A stretch of DNA of 6,295 bases, from NCBI GenBank assembly GCA_029859085.1, contig JAOUDU010000171.1:1-6295 (forward strand), written 5' to 3'. The position numbers and the translations under genes were made by a program. Of the stretch, positions 1-5,505 are shown piece after piece. The stretch comes from Gammaproteobacteria bacterium (GTDB lineage: Bacteria; Pseudomonadota; Gammaproteobacteria; Pseudomonadales; Halieaceae). Below the pieces are notes generated by a model, which saw nothing but the letters and a program-made list of their open reading frames with translations, did not search any database and was not told the DNA's origin. Every line of letters begins with the position of its first letter. Position 1 is the first letter of the stretch.

Positions 1-675
1 CGCAGCAAGCTGGACAAGCTCACCGCCGGGAACATGCAGCGCAGCTGGCTCAATGTGCCCCATGTCACCCAGTTTGACGAGGCGGACATCACCGCCCTGG
101 AGGAGTTTCGCGCGGGACTCAAGGGTGAGGCCGAGCAGCGCGGCACGCGGCTCACACCGATGCCGTTTATTCTCAAGGCCTGCGCCGTGGCACTGAGGGA
201 CAACCCGAAATTCAACACGTCACTCTCTGGCGGTGGCGAACAGCTGGTCTACAAGGGCTATATCCATATCGGCATGGCGGTGGATACGCCGGCCGGGCTG
301 GTGGTGCCGGTGATCCGGGACGTGGACAGGAAAACCGTCTGGGAGCTCGCCGGGGAAGTGCTGGCGCTGGCCGCAAAGGCGCGCGACCGCAAGCTCAGCC
401 CGGCGGAAATGCAGGGCGGCTGCTTTACCGTTTCCAGCCTGGGCAATATCGGCGGCTCGGGTTTCACCCCCATCGTCAATGCGCCGGAGGTCGGGATTCT
501 CGGGGTGTCGAGGGCGGCGATCAAGCCGGTATGGGACGGCAAGGCGTTTGTACCGCGCAATATGCTGCCGCTGGCACTGTCCTACGACCACAGGGTTATC
601 AACGGTGGCGACGGCGGTCGCTTTATGACGCGGCTGGTGTCGCTGCTGGGAGATATCCGCCAGCTGGTGATGTAG
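1..675 (+). CDS. aceF: Dihydrolipoamide acetyltransferase, E2 of pyruvate dehydrogenase complex (3' part, catalytic domain)
   Basis: This is the C-terminal catalytic domain of the pyruvate dehydrogenase E2 subunit, which moves the acetyl group from lipoamide to CoA to give acetyl-CoA in the cytoplasm. The reading frame is open from base 1 and gives 224 residues ending at TAG (673-675). The start codon, lipoyl domains and E1/E3-binding domain lie outside the window, so the ATG at 34 is internal, not a start. Typical E2 blocks are visible: NVPHVTQFDEAD near residue 18, GMAVDTPAGLVVPVIRD near 92, FTVSSLGNIGG near 142, TPIVNAPEVGILGVS, and the active-site segment SYDHRVING. The catalytic His is codon 589-591. 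The Ser of the SSLG block (codon 433-435) fits the residue that stabilises the tetrahedral intermediate in Azotobacter E2p. The position that is Asp in E. coli (HRVIDG) is Asn here (601-603), as in Azotobacter vinelandii. The terminal DIRQLVM closely resembles the E. coli AceF end. Upstream neighbours are probably aceE and the rest of aceF, but they are not seen. Confidence 0.97.
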   Translation, partial: RSKLDKLTAGNMQRSWLNVPHVTQFDEADITALEEFRAGLKGEAEQRGTRLTPMPFILKACAVALRDNPKFNTSLSGGGEQLVYKGYIHIGMAVDTPAGLVVPVIRDVDRKTVWELAGEVLALAAKARDRKLSPAEMQGGCFTVSSLGNIGGSGFTPIVNAPEVGILGVSRAAIKPVWDGKAFVPRNMLPLALSYDHRVINGGDGGRFMTRLVSLLGDIRQLVM

Positions 676-706
676 CTGCCCGCCCGTTTTCCCGGCACAA
701 CGAAGT

Positions 707-749
707 CGGCCCCATCGTCCTCCCGCCGGGGCAGGGGATGATGGGGCCG
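707..749. terminator. Strong hairpin between convergent genes, probable bidirectional terminator
   Basis: Bases 707-716 (CGGCCCCATC) are perfectly complementary to 740-749, a 10-bp GC-rich stem. The pairing can continue inward with wobble pairs (717-722 with 734-739), leaving a small GC-rich loop. It lies 31 bp after the aceF stop and 30 bp past the sulfatase stop, the expected place for a shared terminator of convergent genes. On the + strand it is followed only by TTAT, and on the - strand by a T-rich but interrupted stretch, so classical U-tracts are weak. The fold is seen in the sequence; terminator activity is inferred. Confidence 0.6.
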
Positions 750-762
750 TTATCGGTCAGCT

Positions 763-778
763 GCGGACTGCGGTCCGC
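763..778 (-). terminator. Small perfect hairpin just after the sulfatase stop codon
   Basis: GCGGAC (763-768) and GTCCGC (773-778) form a perfect 6-bp stem with a 4-nt loop. It begins one base beyond the sulfatase stop codon (780-782, read on the - strand). No U-tract follows in the - direction, so it may only protect the mRNA 3' end or act together with the larger hairpin at 707-749. The function is inferred. Confidence 0.35.
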
Positions 779-779
779 C

Positions 780-2312
780 CTATTTGTTGGTCCCTGCACT
801 AGTGACCGACTCCATCACCTTTTCCAGGTTGAAGCTGCCGGGCTTCTGGCGGGGCGGGAACTCGCGGAAGCTCTGCAGCCATTTACCCACATAGCCGGCA
901 GCGGGCCCGAACACGAACATGTGCTCCACGTACCATTTGTCGTAGCCCATACCCTCGACCTCGGCGCGTTCGAACGGGTCCATGCGCAGGTTGGCCAGCA
1001 GCGGTGCACGCAATACTTCAAACGGTGACAGCCAGACATCCAGCCCCTCGGCGTTCTGCTTCAGGAAAGTGATCTTCCAGTTGTCGTAGCGCAGCGCGGC
1101 GATACTGCCGTCGTCGGTCCAGTAGAGGAACTCGTGGCGCGGCCACTTGGCCTCTCCCTTGAGTGCGGGCATCAGGTTGTAGCCGTCCAGGTGAACCTTG
1201 AATTTCGTCCCTCCTACCTGCTTACCCTTGAGCAATTCTTCCTTCACATTGGGCTGCCCCGCCGCTGCCAGGAAGGTAGACATCATGTCCTCGTGGGCAC
1301 CGATGTCATTTACCACAGTCCCGGGCTTGATCACCCCGGGCCAGCGGATCGCGGTGGGTACGCGGAAGCCGCCTTCCCACTGGGTCGCCTTTTCGCCCCG
1401 GAACATGGTGGTGCCGCCGTCAGGCCAGCTGAAGACTTCGGCGCCGTTGTCCGTGGAGTACATGACGATGGTGTTGTCCGCGACGCCCAGCTTATCCAGG
1501 GTATCCAGCAACTGGCCGACCATGCCGTCGTGCTCCACCATGCCATCGGCATAGACGCCGAGGCCGGTGACGCCCTGGGACGCGGGCTTGAGGTGGGTAA
1601 AGATATGCATGCGGGTGCTGTTCCACCACACGAAGAACGGTTTTTTCGCCTGGACCGCCTTTTCCATGAACTTGATGGCCGAAGCCGTCACGTCCTCGTC
1701 GATCGTCTCCATGCGCTTCTTGGTCAGCGGACCCGTGTCCTCGATCCTGCCGTCAGCGTAGCTGTGGATAACGCCGCGGGGCCCGAACTGCTTCTTCAAT
1801 TCGGGGTTCTTGTAGTAATCCGGGTTTTCCGGCTCCTCCTCCGCGTTGAGGTGGTAGAGGTTGCCGAAGAATTCGTCGAAGCCGTGGTTGGTCGGCAGCA
1901 TGTCGTCCCGGTCACCGAGATGGTTTTTGCCAAACTGGCCGGTGGCATATCCCTCGGCCTTGAGCAGTTCGGCAATGGTCGGGTCCTCCTTCTTCAGGCC
2001 CTCCGGCGCTCCCGGAAGCCCTACCTTGGTGAGGCCGGTGCGCATCGGCGACTGGCCCGTAATGAACGCGGCGCGCCCGGCGGTGCAGCTTTGCTGGCCG
2101 TACCAGTCGGTGAACACCGCGCCCTCTGCCGCGATGCGGTCGATATTCGGGGTCTTGTAGCCCATCATGCCCATATTGTAGGCGCTGATGTTGAATTGCC
2201 CGATATCATCCCCCCAGATCACGAGGATGTTGGGCTTGTCGGCGGCCTGCGCAAACTGCAGTGGCAGCACTACCGCCAATGCTGTGGCGGCCCGGGTCAA
2301 GAGTTTCTTCAT
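780..2312 (-). CDS. Periplasmic type I (formylglycine) arylsulfatase
   Basis: This 510-residue protein belongs to the alkaline-phosphatase-fold sulfatases, which hydrolyse sulfate esters using a Cys-derived formylglycine and a calcium ion. Residues 1-23 form a Sec-type signal peptide (KKLLTR, then a hydrophobic stretch ending AQA before ADKPN), so the enzyme should be exported; no twin arginine is present. Active-site elements in order are: DD at 35-36 (metal), the sulfatase signature SCTAGR with Cys76 as the formylglycine precursor and Arg80, GKNHLG with Lys129 and His131, His236 in NSTRMH, TDNG with Asp288 and Asn289 (metal), and Lys308 in GEKATQWEGGFRVP. All catalytic positions are therefore present and the gene looks intact. 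The core motif is CxAxR rather than the commoner CxPxR. No sulfatase-maturing enzyme is encoded in the window. The gene stands alone, convergent with aceF and divergent from the kinase. The start is the ATG at 2310-2312, supported by GGGAG 7 nt upstream and by the signal peptide. Substrate is unknown: aryl, alkyl or polysaccharide sulfate are all possible. Confidence 0.95.
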   Translation of the reverse strand: MKKLLTRAATALAVVLPLQFAQAADKPNILVIWGDDIGQFNISAYNMGMMGYKTPNIDRIAAEGAVFTDWYGQQSCTAGRAAFITGQSPMRTGLTKVGLPGAPEGLKKEDPTIAELLKAEGYATGQFGKNHLGDRDDMLPTNHGFDEFFGNLYHLNAEEEPENPDYYKNPELKKQFGPRGVIHSYADGRIEDTGPLTKKRMETIDEDVTASAIKFMEKAVQAKKPFFVWWNSTRMHIFTHLKPASQGVTGLGVYADGMVEHDGMVGQLLDTLDKLGVADNTIVMYSTDNGAEVFSWPDGGTTMFRGEKATQWEGGFRVPTAIRWPGVIKPGTVVNDIGAHEDMMSTFLAAAGQPNVKEELLKGKQVGGTKFKVHLDGYNLMPALKGEAKWPRHEFLYWTDDGSIAALRYDNWKITFLKQNAEGLDVWLSPFEVLRAPLLANLRMDPFERAEVEGMGYDKWYVEHMFVFGPAAGYVGKWLQSFREFPPRQKPGSFNLEKVMESVTSAGTNK

Positions 2313-2319
2313 ATTTGAG

Positions 2320-2324
2320 CTCCC
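2320..2324 (-). promoter_or_regulatory. Ribosome binding site of the sulfatase gene
   Basis: On the - strand GGGAG sits 7 nt before the ATG at 2310-2312, a standard Shine-Dalgarno position. It fixes the start directly ahead of the signal peptide. Confidence 0.75.
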
Positions 2325-2358
2325 ATCGGTTTCTAATTGGTATCTAAGGATCGCAAGG

Positions 2359-2386
2359 AAGATAGCAGAAGCGGGTTATATATCAA
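2359..2386 (-). promoter_or_regulatory. Candidate sigma-70 promoter for the sulfatase gene
   Basis: Read on the - strand, TTGATA (2381-2386, five of six matches to the -35 consensus) is followed after a 16-bp spacer by TATCTT (2359-2364, four of six matches to the -10 consensus). Transcription would start near 2352, giving a 5' leader of about 40 nt that contains the GGGAG ribosome site. The region is more AT-rich than its surroundings. This rests on pattern matching only. Confidence 0.45.
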
Positions 2387-2450
2387 CCTCGCTGACGCCG
2401 CGGGCTGGACCGAATCCTGACACGGAGGCACACGGCTGCCCTGGTGAGTC

Positions 2451-2456
2451 TATACT
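2451..2456 (+). promoter_or_regulatory. Candidate -10 element for the kinase gene
   Basis: TATACT lies 66 bp upstream of the kinase ATG in the divergent intergenic region and matches the -10 consensus at five of six positions. No convincing -35 hexamer is found 15-19 bp upstream, so the promoter would be weak, activator-dependent, or elsewhere. The 210-bp region (2313-2522) otherwise shows no gene or repeat that I can support. Confidence 0.35.
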
Positions 2457-2510
2457 GCGGGCCTGTGCGGTTGGCAAGGATATTGCGAACCCGGTGACAG
2501 TGGATGAGTC

Positions 2511-2515
2511 AGGGG
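2511..2515 (+). promoter_or_regulatory. Ribosome binding site of the kinase gene
   Basis: AGGGG ends 7 nt before the ATG at 2523. An in-frame TGA at 2505-2507 excludes any earlier start, so this site and the first ATG agree. Confidence 0.65.
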
Positions 2516-2522
2516 CCTGGAA

Positions 2523-3491
2523 ATGAGCGAAAATTCGGCGCCGGGGGTTGTGCCGGCCTGGCAGAAACTGTTCCTGGAGCGGCAGCGACTGGATTTTGCC
2601 TACCTGCGTGAAGCACAACGCTGGTTCGCGCCCCTGGCGGAATCCCTGGCCCTGCACCGAAGTAGTGCTGGCTCCCGGTCCGGGGGGGCGCCGCTGCTGG
2701 TCGCGGTAAACGGCTGCCAGGGCTCTGGCAAAACCACCCTGTGCGCCTATCTGGCGGCGGGCCTGCAGGCGCGGTATGGACTGCGCGCGCTGCCCCTTTC
2801 CCTGGATGACTTTTACCATACCCGCAACGCGCGCCAGCAGTTGGCATCCGCGGTCCATCCGCTGCTCGCCACCCGCGGGGTGCCCGGTACCCACGATATG
2901 GCCCTGCTCAACAGCACCCTCGACAAGCTGCTGGGACCCCCTGAACCAGGCCCGGTGGCGGTACCGCGGTTTGACAAGGCCCGGGATGAACGCCGCCGGC
3001 GCTCCCAGTGGGAACAGGTGGAGGGCAGGCTTGATTTCGTCCTGCTGGAAGGTTGGTGCCTGGGTGCCCGGCCGCAGGCTGCAATGGAACTCGTGCGACC
3101 CGTCAACGAGCTGGAGCGGCGGGAGGATCCCGATGCTTTCTGGCGAGGCTATGTGAATGAGGCCCTGGGGACGGATTTCCTGCCGCTGTATGACCGGGTT
3201 GACCAGTGGGTGATGTTGCAGGCGCCTTCGTTTGCCAGCGTGTATCACTGGCGCCTGGAGCAGGAGCACAAGCTGGCCGACAGTCCGGTGGCGGACAAGA
3301 GTGCGGTGATGACCGACGCCCAGGTCGCCCGCTTTATCCAGTATTACCAGCGGTTGACCGAGCATTGCCTGGAGACGCTGCCGGCGGTGGTTGATTTCCT
3401 GTTTACCCTGGATGGAAAGCGCCGGATAGGCGCGAGTCGACTCGCGGGAGTATACGGCGTCGCTAGCGGCCCCAACCCCGGCTTTGCCTGA
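2523..3491 (+). CDS. P-loop kinase of the D-glycerate 3-kinase (GLYK/Tda10) family
   Basis: This 322-residue soluble protein resembles the family of plant glycerate kinase GLYK and yeast Tda10, which are P-loop kinases related to uridine kinase and phosphoribulokinase. The Walker A motif is GCQGSGKT at residues 64-71, inside a hydrophobic strand LLVAVNG. It is followed by SLDDFY (93-98), ATRGVPGTHD (116-125), the basic PRFDKARDERRRRS segment (148-161) and LLEGWCLG (174-181), a Walker-B-like strand. Downstream, VRPVNELE, the WVMLQAPSFASVYHWRLEQE block and VARFIQYYQRLTE also fit the family. Family members phosphorylate D-glycerate to 3-phosphoglycerate, but few bacterial homologues have been tested, so the substrate is inferred. 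The last 20 or so residues, after GKRR, look like a nonconserved tail and are encoded where the gene runs into the convergent glycosyltransferase gene (29-bp overlap). The ATG is the first possible start after an in-frame TGA at 2505. The gene diverges from the sulfatase gene. Confidence 0.88.
   Translation: MSENSAPGVVPAWQKLFLERQRLDFAYLREAQRWFAPLAESLALHRSSAGSRSGGAPLLVAVNGCQGSGKTTLCAYLAAGLQARYGLRALPLSLDDFYHTRNARQQLASAVHPLLATRGVPGTHDMALLNSTLDKLLGPPEPGPVAVPRFDKARDERRRRSQWEQVEGRLDFVLLEGWCLGARPQAAMELVRPVNELERREDPDAFWRGYVNEALGTDFLPLYDRVDQWVMLQAPSFASVYHWRLEQEHKLADSPVADKSAVMTDAQVARFIQYYQRLTEHCLETLPAVVDFLFTLDGKRRIGASRLAGVYGVASGPNPGFA
3431..3446. repeat. Perfect 16-bp palindrome at the convergent gene ends
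   Basis: CGCGAGTCGACTCGCG is a perfect inverted repeat (6-bp stem with TCGA loop, or 8+8 as duplex). It sits in the tail of the kinase coding region and 17 bp past the glycosyltransferase stop (3463-3465, - strand). It could act as a 3' hairpin for the glycosyltransferase mRNA, but no T-tract follows on the - strand. A protein-binding site or chance in GC-rich sequence are alternatives. Confidence 0.5.
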
Positions 3492-4755
3492 TGCAGTGGC
3501 CCAGGTCGGCGACACCCGCCGGGGCGGGCGACGGCCAGAGCCCTGGCTGCAGTTTCCGCAGCCCCGCCAGCGATTGCGCCGGCCAGCCCGCGTCGCGAAT
3601 GCCGTGGATAAACTTGAGGGTGCGAAACCCGTCGAACCACTGGTGGAACTGGCGCAGGAACTGCTCCGGCGATTTGCCCTGGCGGCGGCAGTGGTCGAGG
3701 GCGGCTGCCAGACCCATGGCCTGTGTTGTATTGCGGCAGGCCTGCAACAGTGGCCCGGTTATTCCTTCGGCCGCCAGTAACGCCGTCCAGTCGGCCTGTT
3801 CCGGCCGGGCGAGCTGCGCTGCCGCCGCCAGCACGGCGCGCAGGGCTTCGAAGCAGGCGGGGTGATAGAACAGCGGCAACTCGTCCGGTTTTTCCGCCCG
3901 GCCTATAGTTGCAACCGCGGGGCCTGTGCCGAAAGGCACCCGGTGCGATTCGCGGGACTCGAGGCGGATGCACTCACCGGCCAGGCGGATCACGGGTCCG
4001 GTCTTGGCGAGCTTGTTCAGCAGGTAGAAATCCTCGGCGCCGGCGCGTTTCGGGAAGCCGCGCACTTCGGCATAACCGTCGAAGGTGACCGCCAGGCAGC
4101 TGCCGAGGGTATGGAATGCGTAGGGCGAGCCGGCGTACTCGAGTCCCGTTACATAGTGGTGCAGCCTCAGCTCGTACAGGGCAGTGGCCGTGTTGCAGGC
4201 TTCATCGTTCCCGGGTGTATGCCGGAAGGGGTAGGTGGCGCCGACCGCCCCGGCGGGCAGGTCCCCCAGTTTATCGAAATAGTCCGGCGGCAGCGTCGCG
4301 TCCGCGTCGGTACTGCAGATCCAGCGACCGCTGATGGCGCCTGCGCACTTCCACTTCAACGCAATATCGCAGCCGATCTTGCGGGCCAGCCCCACTCCCT
4401 GTGCCCGTGGCAGCGGGCCCGATTTTGTTTCGCGGTCGTACAGGTAGAGATCGCTGTGCGCGTTCAGTCTTCTCACGCCGGTGCAGTCGCCGGCGGGGAG
4501 GGCGTGGACAGCGGCGCGCAGTTCGGCATTGGCGTCGGGGTCGGGATCGGAGTCCGGTCTGTTCAGCACCAGGATCACGAGTGCCCGACCGGGAGCGGCG
4601 GGCGAATCCTGCAGTTGTCGAACCAGCGCGGCGCCCTCGCGGTAGGCGGGGATCACCAGGACATTGCGCCAGGGTGTGGCAGGCTGCGGGCTGTCCGGCA
4701 GACCCGGTTCGATGTGGCGCAGCAGGTAGCGTTGGGTGGCGATTCCGGCAGTCAT
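3463..4755 (-). CDS. GT-A-fold (family 2-like) glycosyltransferase of unknown substrate
   Basis: This 430-residue protein looks like a nucleotide-sugar-dependent glycosyltransferase of the GT-A fold. The N-terminal strand VLVIPAYREG (32-41) is typical of family 2 enzymes. LARKIGCDIALKW (123-135) precedes the metal-binding acidic motif CSTDADATLPPDY (147-159). GSCLAV (218-223), RGFPKR (232-237) and AGAEDFYLLNKLAK (238-251) resemble the acceptor-side ED segment, whose Asp is the likely catalytic base. The C-terminal third (about 280-430) is helical and not recognisable to me. No signal peptide or membrane segment is seen, so it is probably cytosolic. Residues 68-76 (DSDPDPDAN) come from a short hexanucleotide repeat. 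The ATG at 4753-4755 follows the miaE stop by 19 bp without a clear Shine-Dalgarno, so translation may be coupled to miaE. The 3' end overlaps the convergent kinase gene. Acceptor, donor and pathway cannot be told from the sequence. Confidence 0.83.
   Translation of the reverse strand: MTAGIATQRYLLRHIEPGLPDSPQPATPWRNVLVIPAYREGAALVRQLQDSPAAPGRALVILVLNRPDSDPDPDANAELRAAVHALPAGDCTGVRRLNAHSDLYLYDRETKSGPLPRAQGVGLARKIGCDIALKWKCAGAISGRWICSTDADATLPPDYFDKLGDLPAGAVGATYPFRHTPGNDEACNTATALYELRLHHYVTGLEYAGSPYAFHTLGSCLAVTFDGYAEVRGFPKRAGAEDFYLLNKLAKTGPVIRLAGECIRLESRESHRVPFGTGPAVATIGRAEKPDELPLFYHPACFEALRAVLAAAAQLARPEQADWTALLAAEGITGPLLQACRNTTQAMGLAAALDHCRRQGKSPEQFLRQFHQWFDGFRTLKFIHGIRDAGWPAQSLAGLRKLQPGLWPSPAPAGVADLGHCIRQSRGWGR
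4531..4554. repeat. Imperfect hexanucleotide repeat (GGNGTC-like, 4 units) inside the glycosyltransferase gene
   Basis: Four consecutive six-base units, GGCGTC, GGGGTC, GGGATC and GGAGTC, occur in register with codons and encode the acidic stretch DSDPDPDA on the - strand. Because the unit is two codons long, gain or loss of copies would keep the frame. It lies in the loop after the second beta strand of the GT-A domain, where length variation is usually tolerated. Confidence 0.5.
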
Positions 4756-4774
4756 CGATGGCGGCGCCGACGCG

Positions 4775-5365
4775 CTAGTGCAGCGCGGCCTGTATGGGCA
4801 GGCCCGCGACGATACCCGCCTCGATATCCAGCAGCTCCTCCCAGCGCGCGGCTATCACCTGCGCATCCAGGTACCTGCTCGCCAGCGCGAGGAAGAGCTC
4901 GTAGTGGCGCTCCTCCGAGCGGGCGATCGACTGGTAGAATTTTTTCAGTGCGCCGGGCGGCAGGGCGTCCGCCACCAGGGCGAAGCGCTCGGCTCCGCGG
5001 GCCTCGATAATGCTGGCGGTGAGCAGCCGGTCCAGCAGGTACACCTCCCGACCCTTGCGAATGGATTCCCTCAGCGCCAGCACGTAGTGATCCTTGCGGT
5101 CCGCCACGGTCAGCAGGCCCCGGCGGTGGATCCACTTCACCACTTCCCGGTAGTGGGTCAGCTCCTCCACTGCAAGGTCCGCCATCGCCGCCACCAGTTC
5201 CACCCGGTCCGGGTAGTGCGACAGCATCGAGATCGCCATGCCCGATGCCTTTTTCTCGGCGGCCGCATGGTCCAGCAGGAAGGCGTCGAAATTCGCCATC
5301 ACCGTTTCGGTCCAGGCGGCGGGGGTGGGATAGCGCAGGGGCGAGGTCGGCATAGGTGTGGGCAT
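4775..5365 (-). CDS. miaE: tRNA-(ms2io6A37) hydroxylase, MiaE family
   Basis: MiaE is a ferritin-like diiron monooxygenase that hydroxylates the isopentenyl side chain of 2-methylthio-N6-isopentenyladenosine at tRNA position 37, using O2, after MiaA and MiaB have acted. From the chosen ATG the protein has 196 residues, close to the usual 190-210 of the short MiaE form. The two diiron half-sites are visible: Glu37 in AAAEKKASG, ExxH in VEELTH (Glu68, His71), Glu122 in IIEARGAERF, and ExxH in RSEERHYE (Glu152, His155). All six ligands are present, so the enzyme should be active. The start is uncertain. The ATG at 5363-5365 has a purine-rich AGCAAGCAGA 7 nt upstream and places the conserved PTPAAWTE block near the N terminus. 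A GTG at 5420-5422 would add 19 residues but lacks a ribosome site; ATG 5351-5353 is also possible. The glycosyltransferase gene follows after 19 bp, suggesting an operon. fabV diverges upstream. Confidence 0.9.
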   Translation of the reverse strand: MPTPMPTSPLRYPTPAAWTETVMANFDAFLLDHAAAEKKASGMAISMLSHYPDRVELVAAMADLAVEELTHYREVVKWIHRRGLLTVADRKDHYVLALRESIRKGREVYLLDRLLTASIIEARGAERFALVADALPPGALKKFYQSIARSEERHYELFLALASRYLDAQVIAARWEELLDIEAGIVAGLPIQAALH

Positions 5366-5440
5366 GGAAAAGTCTGCTTGCTGCAAGGCGCTGGTATTGA
5401 ACTGCAAGTGAGCGCTGAACACAAGGCAGCCGGGCCGCGG

Positions 5441-5471
5441 TTGCCGCAGCGCAGGTGCCGTATGGTAGACT
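5441..5471 (+). promoter_or_regulatory. Candidate extended -10 promoter for fabV
   Basis: TGG followed by TAGACT (5463-5471) resembles an extended -10 (TGnTATAAT), with a partial -35 TTGCCG (5441-5446) at a long 19-bp spacing. It lies 34 bp before the fabV ATG. I saw no clear FadR-type or FabR-type operator palindrome here. This rests on pattern matching only. Confidence 0.4.
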
Positions 5472-5490
5472 TGCCAGCTGCCTTACATCC

Positions 5491-5495
5491 AGGAA
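5491..5495 (+). promoter_or_regulatory. Ribosome binding site of fabV
   Basis: AGGAA ends 10 nt before the ATG at 5506, slightly long but acceptable spacing. It agrees with the conserved FabV N terminus [10 protein letters not shown]. Confidence 0.65.
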
Positions 5496-5505
5496 TAACG
5501 AGCCC

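Noticed and set aside
34..36. ATG at 34 as the start of a short acetyltransferase gene
   Set aside because: The frame is open back to base 1 and residues before the ATG (SKLDKLTAGNM) fit the E2 catalytic domain, so the gene begins outside the window.
601..603. Asp-to-Asn change in AceF as evidence of a dead enzyme
   Set aside because: Active Azotobacter vinelandii E2p has Asn at this position, so loss of function is not implied.
1134..2318. Long + strand open frame (394 codons) opposite the sulfatase gene
   Set aside because: It is antisense to a clearly functional sulfatase with all active-site residues. The translation is rich in His, Arg, Val and Gly and has no recognisable domain, as expected from GC-rich antisense frames.
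2313..2522. Possible small RNA or riboswitch in the sulfatase-kinase intergenic region
   Set aside because: No convincing long stem, conserved aptamer core or terminator hairpin was found. The region is explained by divergent promoters and leaders.
2376..3515. Long - strand open frame (379 codons) opposite the kinase gene
   Set aside because: The sense frame carries Walker A and other family motifs. The antisense product is low in recognisable structure and would remove the intergenic promoter region.
3862..5010. Long + strand open frame (382 codons) across the glycosyltransferase and miaE genes
   Set aside because: It spans two well-supported genes on the opposite strand, and its C-terminal part is Arg/Pro/Ser/Ala-rich low-complexity translation typical of a shadow frame.
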